Positions 1 through 5,496 of a stretch of 6,095 nucleotides of DNA are shown in pieces. The translations under genes and the position numbers were made by a program. Under the pieces are notes generated by a model that saw only the letters and a program-made list of their open reading frames with translations, was not told the DNA's origin and made no database searches. Origin of the DNA: Chloroflexota bacterium (GTDB lineage: Bacteria > Chloroflexota > Dehalococcoidia > Lucifugimonadales > VGZR01); assembly GCA_027625225.1 (NCBI GenBank), contig JAQBWG010000124.1, positions 1 to 6,095 on the forward strand, written 5' to 3'. Numbering within the stretch: position 1 is the first letter of the stretch; each line of letters opens with the position of its first letter.

Positions 1-49
1 AAGACCGGTTGTTTGGTTTAAGGGCCAGGCGAGTTTGTCGATGAGAGGG

Positions 50-955
50 CTACTTTTCGAACTCTCTGGCTTCCAGCGACGTGAGGTAGAGCCAGATGGC
101 CGAAAGTTCGTCGTCCGAAAGTTGCGCGAATCCCGGCCAGGGCATGTTCTCGGTGTCCAAAGTTTTTCCGTAGGGGGTCACACCGGTGCGGATGGTGGCG
201 AAGAACTCTTCCTTAGTCCAGTCACCGATAGGGCCGCCGGGGGGGATGTTGGGGGCTATGGGTGCGGGGCCTCCGTCAGGGTCTCCGCCAGGGAGCGGGC
301 CGCCGGAGAGGGTCTTGCCGTGACAGGCGGAGCAGACGACGGCGAGGTATTCGCCGTATTCCTCGGTGGCGCCGGGGACGGGGTCGGCGGGGCGGGGTGC
401 TTCGTGGTCTATGACGGATGCGGGGATGATACTGCCGTCGACAAGGGTGAAGATTTTTCCAGCCAAGGCGAGCGAGGATTCGGGCAGTTCGTTGTCTACA
501 GCAGGGATAGTTTTGAGGTAGGCGATGATGGCGCCGAGGTCGACATCGGAGAGGCGGTTGTAGTAGTTGGAGGGCATGATGAGGAGTGCCTTGCCGTCTT
601 TGCCTACACCGTGGCGAATGGCGCGGACGTAGTCGGCGTCGGTGAAGGTGGCTCCGATGCCACCCTGTCCCGATGTGAGGTTGCGGGGGGCGATTGTGCC
701 AAAGACGGGGTCGTCCGAGAGAAGATCCCCTGCGAGGTCGTCGCCGTGGCATTCGACGCAGAGGCCGATGGTTTCGACAAGATGGCGACCGCGTTCGATG
801 GAAATCTGGTCGTCGGGCACCGTAACGGCGGCTTCTATGGTGTAGCTTTTGTTGACCTTGGAGTTGGCGAGGAGAAAAACGACGAGAATGAAGATGCCTA
901 TAACGACGATGAGACCGCCGAGCACGATACCAAGCCATTTCAGAACCCGCTTCAC
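50..955 (-). CDS. Membrane-anchored diheme class I cytochrome c
   Basis: Predicted electron carrier of 301 residues on the outer face of the cytoplasmic membrane. Residues about 8-30 form one hydrophobic segment after a short basic start (MKRVLK), with no lipobox or obvious cleavage site, so it is probably an uncleaved anchor. Two heme c attachment motifs follow: CVECH at 66-70 and CSACH at 208-212. Each is followed by a candidate distal Met ligand, M127 (IMPSNYY) and M271 (ENMPWPGF), and by a closing helix (LSDVDLGAIIAYL, LSDDELSAIWLYL). This is the layout of two tandem class I cytochrome c domains joined by a Pro-rich linker (about 184-198). The start is GTG, supported by AGGAGG 5 nt upstream. 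It is transcribed away from the lipoprotein gene, and no oxidase or dehydrogenase partner lies in the window, so its donor and acceptor are unknown. Codons mostly end in C. The fold call is firm; the specific role is not. Confidence 0.9.
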   Translation of the reverse strand: MKRVLKWLGIVLGGLIVVIGIFILVVFLLANSKVNKSYTIEAAVTVPDDQISIERGRHLVETIGLCVECHGDDLAGDLLSDDPVFGTIAPRNLTSGQGGIGATFTDADYVRAIRHGVGKDGKALLIMPSNYYNRLSDVDLGAIIAYLKTIPAVDNELPESSLALAGKIFTLVDGSIIPASVIDHEAPRPADPVPGATEEYGEYLAVVCSACHGKTLSGGPLPGGDPDGGPAPIAPNIPPGGPIGDWTKEEFFATIRTGVTPYGKTLDTENMPWPGFAQLSDDELSAIWLYLTSLEAREFEK

Positions 956-960
956 ACTCG

Positions 961-966
961 CCTCCT
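961..966 (-). promoter_or_regulatory. Strong Shine-Dalgarno for the cytochrome c gene
   Basis: On the minus strand this reads AGGAGG, a full anti-16S match 5 nt before GTG at 955-953. It decides the GTG start, because there is no ATG nearby at the N-terminus and the basic-hydrophobic anchor begins directly after it. Confidence 0.8.
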
Positions 967-1029
967 AAGCGAAGAGTCGGTTTGCTGACGGGCGTGGATG
1001 TAGGAAGTGTCCTGAAATCCGCGCCCGCG

Positions 1030-1039
1030 AATTAATATC
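1030..1039 (-). promoter_or_regulatory. Possible extended -10 for the cytochrome c gene
   Basis: The minus strand reads TGATATTAAT, which resembles an extended -10 (TGn then TATTAA, about 4 of 6 matches to TATAAT). It would give a leader of about 65-70 nt that carries the AGGAGG site. No good -35 is visible, so this is only a candidate. It shares TGATAT with the plus-strand motifs at 1085-1096 and 2927-2938. Confidence 0.25.
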
Positions 1040-1084
1040 AGAGAAGCGAAATGGGTGCAGTCTGTCTGGGGCGTAGGAACGGAG

Positions 1085-1101
1085 CCTGATATGATTTTCG
1101 A
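1085..1101 (+). promoter_or_regulatory. Extended -10 promoter, probably leaderless, for the lipoprotein gene
   Basis: CCTGATATGATT at 1085-1096 contains TG at 1087-1088, one base, then TATGAT at 1090-1095 (5 of 6 to TATAAT), the classic extended -10 layout. If the last T of the hexamer is at -7, position +1 falls on the A of ATG 1102. No convincing -35 is seen about 17 nt upstream. The only purine-rich site, GGAG at 1081-1084, is 17 nt from the ATG and would lie upstream of the transcript. Together these point to a leaderless mRNA. The same 12-mer at the same distance precedes NAD kinase. Confidence 0.6.
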
Positions 1102-2913
1102 ATGGATATGAAAAGGCTTTCATTCAACCCGGCTATTATTTTCGCGATTCTGGCGTTTGTGCTGATGCTTGTCGCGTGCGGTGACAATGACCGATCTACG
1201 GCTACGACGCCGACGCCGGGTGGGCTGGAAGCTACTCAGGTAGTGGGGACGGTTTCCCCAACGGGGACGGCGGGCGTGGCGAGTCCAACCGCGACGCCTA
1301 TCGGCGGCGATAGCGGGCCGAGCGCTACGGCGACGCCGGTGCTGGATACGTCGGCACGGCTGGCGTCGCATCTGTTCATCCCGATAGGCGAGTGGCGTAG
1401 TATCGCTGGCCTGGGGGAGTTGCTGGGGTTCACCCCGTTCACGCAAGAGCAGTTTTTGGTCATTGGGGACGATGTCATTACGGCGGTGGGGAGCGGGATG
1501 GGGTGTTTGCGGTTCAAATACCGGGATGTGGAGTTCGAGAACGGGGTGCAGACGCTGTGCGTGGTGACGTTCGAGGAGACGGGCGATTGCGAAGGGCTTC
1601 CGTCGCTTTCACTGGATTTGCAAACGTTCCTGGAGTCGAACGGCCAGCCGGTGGGGAACGCGGACTTGCTTGAGTCGGGCGAGGGATTGTTCTACGCGGT
1701 ATGCGAGACGGTTGGCGGTGCGTTCCGCCTGCAGCGGACGATACGGAACCTGCCGACGCTGTATTTCACGATTGTGGATGCGCTGGGAGACGGGCCGTAT
1801 TCGCTGGGTCTGTCGGAGGTGGGGATGCAGCGAAACGGGGTGGTGACGACGTTCGGCGGCGAGGAGTTGGAGCCGTCGTGGACGGTGCCAGTGAGTTTTG
1901 AAATAGAGGGTATCGTGCTGACGGAGGCGTTGCGAGTGGAGTTTGAGGCGCAGGGGTGTGACAACTCGCCGGGATGTACGCTGGACCCGCGCATCGTGCG
2001 GCCGGGGGATTTTCTTAGTGTTAATGCGGGTATCCCACCGGAGCTCTTGGAGACGGCGTTCGACGAGGCGGCGGAGGCGTTGCGGGACCGGTTCTTCGAG
2101 GACCGCATCGGGTTGGGCTGGTCGGAGATTTCGCAGGTGCATCCGGACGCGTGGCGGGCGGCGTTCAACCGGCTGGTGGTGCTGGATATCATGACGGACA
2201 CGGTGCGGTATTTCGGGGAGCTATACGGGGCGACGGACAAGGGCGTGCGCATCGCGTGGGCGCAGCCGTGGAACGCGTCGCAGCCGATTACGTTCCCGTA
2301 CGCGTGCTTCCCCGATGATGTACAGGGCGAGACGGAGCGGTGTGAACACATCGAGGCGGCGATTCGAGTGGCGGAGGCGGCGCGCATCGCGGAGCTGCAG
2401 GGGGAGGGGTATGAGATTTGGTACAGCGGCAATATCAGTTATGACGGGGACGGGGAGTATGCTTCGTTGTCCACAAATCTGCCGGAGTACGAGAATTTCG
2501 ACGGGTTGTGGATGCGGATGGAAGTGATTGGCGGCAGGCCGATTGACGATGTGCCGGTGGCGGTGGCGGTGGCGAATGCGGTGCGAGGGTTCGCGGCGGA
2601 GGTTGGGCCGGACGTTCCGGTGCTCATCTCGCTGAGCGGGCCGCCGATCACGGCGCAGACGGGCGGGGAGTTTTGCGAGGCGGAGATTTGCCCGTCGGAC
2701 TTCGCGGGGATGTATGCGTTCGCGGAGGCGGGCCTGGAGGCGGCGCTGAGTTCGCTGTCGCGGCGGCAGTTCGTGGGGTTCTCGGTGGCGCTGTTCGAGG
2801 GGTCGCATTTCGATATTCGCAATCCGTACGAGCAGTTCCCGGGGTTCATGCTGAACCGGGTGGGGGAGACTGGGTACAACAATCCGGTGTTGAATATCTA
2901 CCGGGCGAGGTAG
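1102..2913 (+). CDS. Large exported lipoprotein of unrecognised family
   Basis: A 603-residue protein predicted to be lipid-anchored on the outer membrane face. Residues 1-25 form a signal peptide (basic MDMKRLSFNP, hydrophobic 11-24) ending in the lipobox LVAC, with C26 as lipidation site. Residues 27-83 are a flexible Thr/Pro/Gly/Ser linker. The rest looks globular. About 90-310 appears beta-rich, and 338-600 alternates strand-like (VRIAWAQPW, YEIWYSGNISYD, VPVLISLSG, FVGFSVALF) and helical stretches, reminiscent of a beta/alpha barrel such as glycosidase folds. I cannot name a catalytic pair. After C26 there are exactly ten cysteines (135, 153, 163, 201, 286, 292, 402, 414, 525, 530), several closely paired, as expected for a disulfide-bonded exported protein. 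Met3 is an alternative start giving MKRLS. Possible roles include glycan or solute binding, or hydrolysis; this is not established. Codons are strongly G-ending. NAD kinase follows after 30 nt but has its own promoter. Confidence 0.85.
   Translation: MDMKRLSFNPAIIFAILAFVLMLVACGDNDRSTATTPTPGGLEATQVVGTVSPTGTAGVASPTATPIGGDSGPSATATPVLDTSARLASHLFIPIGEWRSIAGLGELLGFTPFTQEQFLVIGDDVITAVGSGMGCLRFKYRDVEFENGVQTLCVVTFEETGDCEGLPSLSLDLQTFLESNGQPVGNADLLESGEGLFYAVCETVGGAFRLQRTIRNLPTLYFTIVDALGDGPYSLGLSEVGMQRNGVVTTFGGEELEPSWTVPVSFEIEGIVLTEALRVEFEAQGCDNSPGCTLDPRIVRPGDFLSVNAGIPPELLETAFDEAAEALRDRFFEDRIGLGWSEISQVHPDAWRAAFNRLVVLDIMTDTVRYFGELYGATDKGVRIAWAQPWNASQPITFPYACFPDDVQGETERCEHIEAAIRVAEAARIAELQGEGYEIWYSGNISYDGDGEYASLSTNLPEYENFDGLWMRMEVIGGRPIDDVPVAVAVANAVRGFAAEVGPDVPVLISLSGPPITAQTGGEFCEAEICPSDFAGMYAFAEAGLEAALSSLSRRQFVGFSVALFEGSHFDIRNPYEQFPGFMLNRVGETGYNNPVLNIYRAR
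1198..1338 (+). repeat. Low-complexity Thr/Pro linker of the lipoprotein
   Basis: This stretch encodes residues 33-79, which repeat a TATP-like unit three times: TATTPTP, SPTATP and SATATP. At DNA level it recurs as GCGACGCC or close variants. It is a spacer between the lipid anchor and the folded part. Thr-rich exported linkers are often O-glycosylated in other systems, which is only a possibility here. Confidence 0.6.
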
Positions 2914-2926
2914 AACGGGTGCAAGT

Positions 2927-2943
2927 CCTGATATGATTCCGGC
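2927..2943 (+). promoter_or_regulatory. Extended -10 promoter, probably leaderless, for NAD kinase
   Basis: The 12-mer CCTGATATGATT at 2927-2938 has TG at 2929-2930 and TATGAT at 2932-2937, with exactly 6 nt between the hexamer and ATG 2944, matching the arrangement before 1102. Position +1 would be the A of the start codon. No Shine-Dalgarno lies in the 30-nt gap after the lipoprotein stop, and no good -35 is seen. NAD kinase may also receive read-through from the lipoprotein gene. Confidence 0.6.
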
Positions 2944-3786
2944 ATGAGAGAAGACAAACCACTTATCGGTCTGGTGCACAACGCGCTGGTTCCCGAGGCG
3001 CTCGTCCTGGGGAAGCGGCTGCTGTCGGTTTTGGGCGCGAAGAAGAGTTCGTGGGTAGCAACTGCGGAGGATGTGGATTCCAACGCAGACAAGATGGACG
3101 ATACACGGGTGATCGTGACGGTGGGCGGCGACGGGACGATTCTGCGGACTGTGCGATTGGCGGCTCCGAAGGGTGTGCCGATCGTGAGCGTGAATATGGG
3201 CCGCGTGGGGTTCATGACTGAACTCAGCACGGAACAGGCGGAGCCGCAGATACGGGAGTATGTGTTCGGGTCGCCGCAGGTGGAAGAACGGATGATGCTG
3301 ACGGCGACGCGGGTGTCGGGCTCGGGCGAGACGAACGATGTGCATGCGCTGAACGATGTGGTGGTGAGCCGGGGCCAGATGGCGCGGTTGTTGCAGGTGG
3401 AGACGTTTATCGACGGAGCGCAGTTGACCACGTACCGCGCGGACGGTGTGGTGGTGGCGACGGCGACGGGGAGCACGGGCTACGCGCTGTCGGTGGGCGG
3501 GCCGGTGCTGCATCCGCGGTCGAAGGAGACGGTGCTGGTGCCGATTGCGGGGCACATGTGTCTGCAGACGCCGCTGGTGCTGACGGAGGAGTCGGTGGTG
3601 GAACTGCACATCACGAACGACGCGCGGGGGTTCATGAGCGTGGACGGGTTCATCGCGCAGGACTTGCGTTTGGGCGACAGGATACGCATCAAACGGAGTC
3701 CGTACGTGGGGCGTCTGTTGCGGATGCGGGGGCCCGAGAGTTTCTACACGACGCTGACGCAGCGCCTGGGCGTCGTTGATAGATGA
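2944..3786 (+). CDS. nadK: NAD kinase (ATP/polyphosphate-NAD kinase)
   Basis: Phosphorylates NAD+ at the 2'-hydroxyl of its adenosine ribose to make NADP+, the only known de novo route to NADP(H); a cytoplasmic enzyme. The 280 residues show the family motifs in order: GGDGT at 61-65 (nucleotide-phosphate binding, catalytic Asp63), NMGRVGF at 84-90 (the NxGxxGF motif), ALND at 135-138 (NAD-binding Asn, followed by Asp where many homologues have Glu), and ADGVVVATATGSTGY at 166-180 leading into the S.GGP.. P motif. VDG at 233-235 sits in the C-terminal beta domain. Length is normal for bacterial NadK. The ATG start has no Shine-Dalgarno but sits 6 nt after an extended -10, fitting leaderless translation. 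The first four codons are identical to those of the downstream Nudix gene. The call is secure; phosphoryl-donor preference cannot be read from sequence. Confidence 0.97.
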   Translation: MREDKPLIGLVHNALVPEALVLGKRLLSVLGAKKSSWVATAEDVDSNADKMDDTRVIVTVGGDGTILRTVRLAAPKGVPIVSVNMGRVGFMTELSTEQAEPQIREYVFGSPQVEERMMLTATRVSGSGETNDVHALNDVVVSRGQMARLLQVETFIDGAQLTTYRADGVVVATATGSTGYALSVGGPVLHPRSKETVLVPIAGHMCLQTPLVLTEESVVELHITNDARGFMSVDGFIAQDLRLGDRIRIKRSPYVGRLLRMRGPESFYTTLTQRLGVVDR

Positions 3787-3850
3787 GCAGAATGCGACCC
3801 TGCACCTATTAGGAATCTTCTCGTGACGTGGCTGATGATGGATGTCTCGT

Positions 3851-3879
3851 ATGGCAACTGAATGTCCGTATCCGATTAT
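3851..3879 (+). promoter_or_regulatory. Candidate promoter for the Nudix gene
   Basis: ATGGCA at 3851-3856 (4 of 6 to TTGACA) lies 17 nt before GATTAT at 3874-3879 (4 of 6 to TATAAT). Transcription would start near 3886, leaving a leader of about 16 nt that just includes the Shine-Dalgarno. It is a weak match found inside the 115-nt gap after NAD kinase; co-transcription with NAD kinase is also possible. No terminator hairpin with a T-run is visible in the gap. Confidence 0.3.
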
Positions 3880-3888
3880 TTCTTGTAG

Positions 3889-3895
3889 AAAAGGG
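3889..3895 (+). promoter_or_regulatory. Shine-Dalgarno of the Nudix gene
   Basis: AAAAGGG sits 6 nt before ATG 3902. It supports this start and contrasts with NAD kinase, whose gene begins with the same four codons but has no Shine-Dalgarno. Confidence 0.55.
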
Positions 3896-3901
3896 TAGTA
3901 G

Positions 3902-4456
3902 ATGAGAGAAGACGTGGGTCATACTATCCGTCCGGAGCGGATGGTGGAGAGCAGTTCGAAGTTCGCCGGGAAGTTGGTGCAGGTGCACGTGGACACGGTG
4001 GAGCTTCCGGGCGGACGGCGAGCAACCCGCGAGGTGGTGGAGCACAAGCCGGCGGTGGTGATGATTCCGTTCGATGATGACGGCAATATCATTTTAGTGC
4101 GGCAGTACCGTCATGCGGTGAAGCGGGCGCTATTGGAGGCTCCGGCGGGAGGCATCGAGCCGGACGAGGACCCGGACGAGGGGGCGCAGCGGGAGTTGCA
4201 GGAGGAGATAGGGTTTTACGCGGAAGACCTGCGGCGGCTGGGTGCGTTCTGGACGGCGCCGGGGGTGTTCACGGAATATATGTACGCGTATGCGGCGCGG
4301 AAGCTGCGTCCGAGCGAGTTGCCGTCCGACCCAGACGAGGACATCGTGACAGAGCGGGTGTCGGTGGCCAAGCTAGAACGGCTGATTCGCGTTGGCGAGA
4401 TTCAGGACGGGAAGACAATCGCGGCGGCGTACATGGCGTTGCTGCTAGCCCGCTGA
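3902..4456 (+). CDS. Nudix hydrolase, ADP-ribose pyrophosphatase type
   Basis: Probably cleaves ADP-ribose (or a related nucleoside diphosphate sugar) to AMP plus ribose 5-phosphate in the cytoplasm, clearing free ADP-ribose from NAD turnover. The 184 residues carry a complete Nudix box at 83-105: G83, E89, then R97-E98-L99, E101-E102, G104-F105, matching Gx5Ex7REUxEExGU. The preceding LLEAPAGGIE (78-86) and the following APGVFTEYMYAYAA (119-132) are typical of the NudF/ADPRase branch, as is the N-terminal strand region with VVEHKPAVVMIP and ILVRQYR. Length is usual for that branch. Other NDP-sugar specificities cannot be excluded. Its last 12 nt overlap the 3' end of the convergent LLM gene. 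It lies 115 nt after NAD kinase, a logical but unproven functional neighbour. Confidence 0.92.
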   Translation: MREDVGHTIRPERMVESSSKFAGKLVQVHVDTVELPGGRRATREVVEHKPAVVMIPFDDDGNIILVRQYRHAVKRALLEAPAGGIEPDEDPDEGAQRELQEEIGFYAEDLRRLGAFWTAPGVFTEYMYAYAARKLRPSELPSDPDEDIVTERVSVAKLERLIRVGEIQDGKTIAAAYMALLLAR

Positions 4457-5398
4457 GGCGGCGGCGAGGGCGCGCATAGTGCGGTCGGCGGAGGCCTGAC
4501 GGTCGGGGCCGACAGTGATGACGGACGCGATGACTTCAGATGCTCCCCAGGCAAACACCTCCTGCAACTTATCAATGACCTGCGTTTCGTCGCCATAGAT
4601 GGAGACGGCGTCTATGAGTTCGTCGGTCCAGCCGGTCCGGCTGGAGTTGGGGAAGCCGGCCTGTTCAAACATCTGCTCGTAGAAACGGGTGGTGGGGAAG
4701 TAGCCGAGGCGTTTGCGGACGCCTTCACGGACGGCAGCGGCGTCGGTGCTCACGCACACAGGGGTGTGGACTATGAGCGGGGGCGTGGCGCGTCCGGCGC
4801 GTTTCGCGCTTGCCTGTAGGGCAGGCAGGGCGGTTTTGCGGACGTAGTCGAAGGGGCAGACCCAGGTGATGGCGCCGTCGGCGACTTCGCCGCAGAGTTC
4901 GAAGGAGCGGGTGCGCAGGGCGGAGGCCATGACGGGAACGCCGGTGGGCGACGGGAGAGTGGCATGGGCGGTGTAGTGGGGGCCGTTGTGGTCTACTTTC
5001 CCTTGTTGCAGTAAGGGTTTGAGGACTTCGATATATTCGCGAAGGTGGCCGAGCGGTTCGCGGAAGTCCACTCCCCAGTTGTCCACCATGCCCTGTTTGT
5101 GCGCGGGGCCGACGCCAAGGCGGAAGCGATTGGGGGCGAGGTTGGCGGCTACCTGTACCTGTTGGGCGAGGAGGACGGGGTGGCGCAGCCAGATAGGGGC
5201 GATGGCGGTGCCGAGAAGAATGCGCCCGGTTTGGGCAGCGGCGACGGTGAGGACGGTCATGGATTCGCCGTACTGACCGCCGGATGTCATCCAGGCGGCG
5301 GGGACGCCGAGTTCTTCAGCGCGGCGAATCTGGGCGAGTGCTTCGGTGGGGGTTTTGCCCTCGGCTGCGATTCCTATGATGCCGGTGCCTTTTTTCAT
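4445..5398 (-). CDS. Luciferase-like (LLM) F420-type oxidoreductase
   Basis: Predicted cytoplasmic TIM-barrel oxidoreductase of the bacterial luciferase-like superfamily, using reduced F420 (or FMN) on an unknown substrate. The 317 residues show the superfamily layout: an N-terminal strand GIIGIA, helix 1 with ALAQIRRAEELGVPAAWMT (about 20-38), ILLGTAIAPIWLRHPVLLAQQ (60-80), the RFRLGVGPAH motif (91-100), a PLGHLREYIEVLKPLL helix (115-130), and PVMASALRTRSFELCGEVADGAITWV (155-180), which lines the cofactor pocket in relatives. From memory it most resembles an F420-dependent subfamily common in Actinobacteria; cofactor choice is inferred, not visible. The ATG is supported by AGGGG 7 nt upstream. 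Codons largely end in C, unlike plus-strand genes here. It is divergent from the PAC2 gene and overlaps the Nudix gene tail to tail. Confidence 0.9.
   Translation of the reverse strand: MKKGTGIIGIAAEGKTPTEALAQIRRAEELGVPAAWMTSGGQYGESMTVLTVAAAQTGRILLGTAIAPIWLRHPVLLAQQVQVAANLAPNRFRLGVGPAHKQGMVDNWGVDFREPLGHLREYIEVLKPLLQQGKVDHNGPHYTAHATLPSPTGVPVMASALRTRSFELCGEVADGAITWVCPFDYVRKTALPALQASAKRAGRATPPLIVHTPVCVSTDAAAVREGVRKRLGYFPTTRFYEQMFEQAGFPNSSRTGWTDELIDAVSIYGDETQVIDKLQEVFAWGASEVIASVITVGPDRQASADRTMRALAAASAG
4627..4645. repeat. 19-bp interrupted palindrome inside the LLM gene
   Basis: TCCAGCCGG, one central T, then CCGGCTGGA: perfect 9-bp arms around a single base. It encodes residues 252-258 (SSRTGWT) of the LLM protein on the minus strand. 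It could be a protein-binding site or simply chance within a GC-rich coding region; there is no T-run, so it is not a terminator. Confidence 0.5.
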
Positions 5399-5405
5399 TG
5401 TGCAA

Positions 5406-5410
5406 CCCCT
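5406..5410 (-). promoter_or_regulatory. Shine-Dalgarno of the LLM gene
   Basis: The minus strand reads AGGGG, 7 nt before the ATG at 5398-5396, supporting that start (MKKGTG). Confidence 0.55.
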
Positions 5411-5430
5411 ATGCGAACTTCAGTGACCGT

Positions 5431-5439
5431 ACCCTACCA
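5431..5439 (-). promoter_or_regulatory. Candidate extended -10 for the LLM gene
   Basis: The minus strand reads TGGTAGGGT, fitting TGnTAnnnT, although TAGGGT matches only 3 of 6 consensus positions. It would start transcription near 5424, with a leader of about 25 nt that includes AGGGG. No -35 is evident; where one would sit (near 5454-5459) is within the spacer of the divergent PAC2 promoter. Confidence 0.3.
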
Positions 5440-5447
5440 TGACTTGC

Positions 5448-5476
5448 TTGGCACGGGTATGGACGGGTGATACACT
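5448..5476 (+). promoter_or_regulatory. Sigma70-type promoter for the PAC2 gene
   Basis: TTGGCA at 5448-5453 (5 of 6 to TTGACA) is followed after exactly 17 nt by TACACT at 5471-5476 (4 of 6 to TATAAT), which is preceded by TG plus one base (5468-5470), giving an extended -10. Transcription would begin near 5483, leaving a leader of about 14 nt with a weak Shine-Dalgarno (AGCAGG, 5486-5491). This is the best full promoter match in the window. Confidence 0.6.
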
Positions 5477-5496
5477 CAGCCACCAAGCAGGTATTG

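Noticed and set aside
35..988. A 317-codon open frame on the plus strand opposite the cytochrome gene
   Set aside because: It is antisense to a convincing diheme cytochrome c. Its translation is Gly/Val/Asp-rich with no recognisable motif, and the open frame is explained by C-ending codons in the real gene, which avoid stops on the opposite strand.
2556..2573. Three tandem GGTGGC hexamers
   Set aside because: They encode the VAVAVA stretch of the lipoprotein in frame with the local G-ending codon bias; too short to treat as a meaningful repeat.
2221..3609. A 462-codon open frame on the minus strand across the lipoprotein and NAD kinase genes
   Set aside because: Its translation is dominated by Arg, His, Pro and Leu, typical of an antisense shadow of G-rich coding DNA, and it spans two well-supported genes and the promoter between them.
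3787..3850. Possible terminator after NAD kinase
   Set aside because: Only a 4-bp GCAG/CTGC pairing with a long loop and no following T-run; not enough to call a terminator.
4811..4827. Small hairpin TGCCTG / CAGGCA with a 5-nt loop
   Set aside because: Six-base arms inside the LLM coding sequence with no T-run; expected by chance at this GC content and not a terminator.
5045..5470. A plus-strand 141-codon frame opposite the LLM gene
   Set aside because: It is Gly/Ala/Asp-rich without motifs, lies opposite a confident LLM gene, and runs through the divergent promoter region.
5467..5496. Upstream in-frame GTG start for the PAC2 gene
   Set aside because: The GTG overlaps the extended -10 of the best promoter in the window, so it would not be in the transcript.
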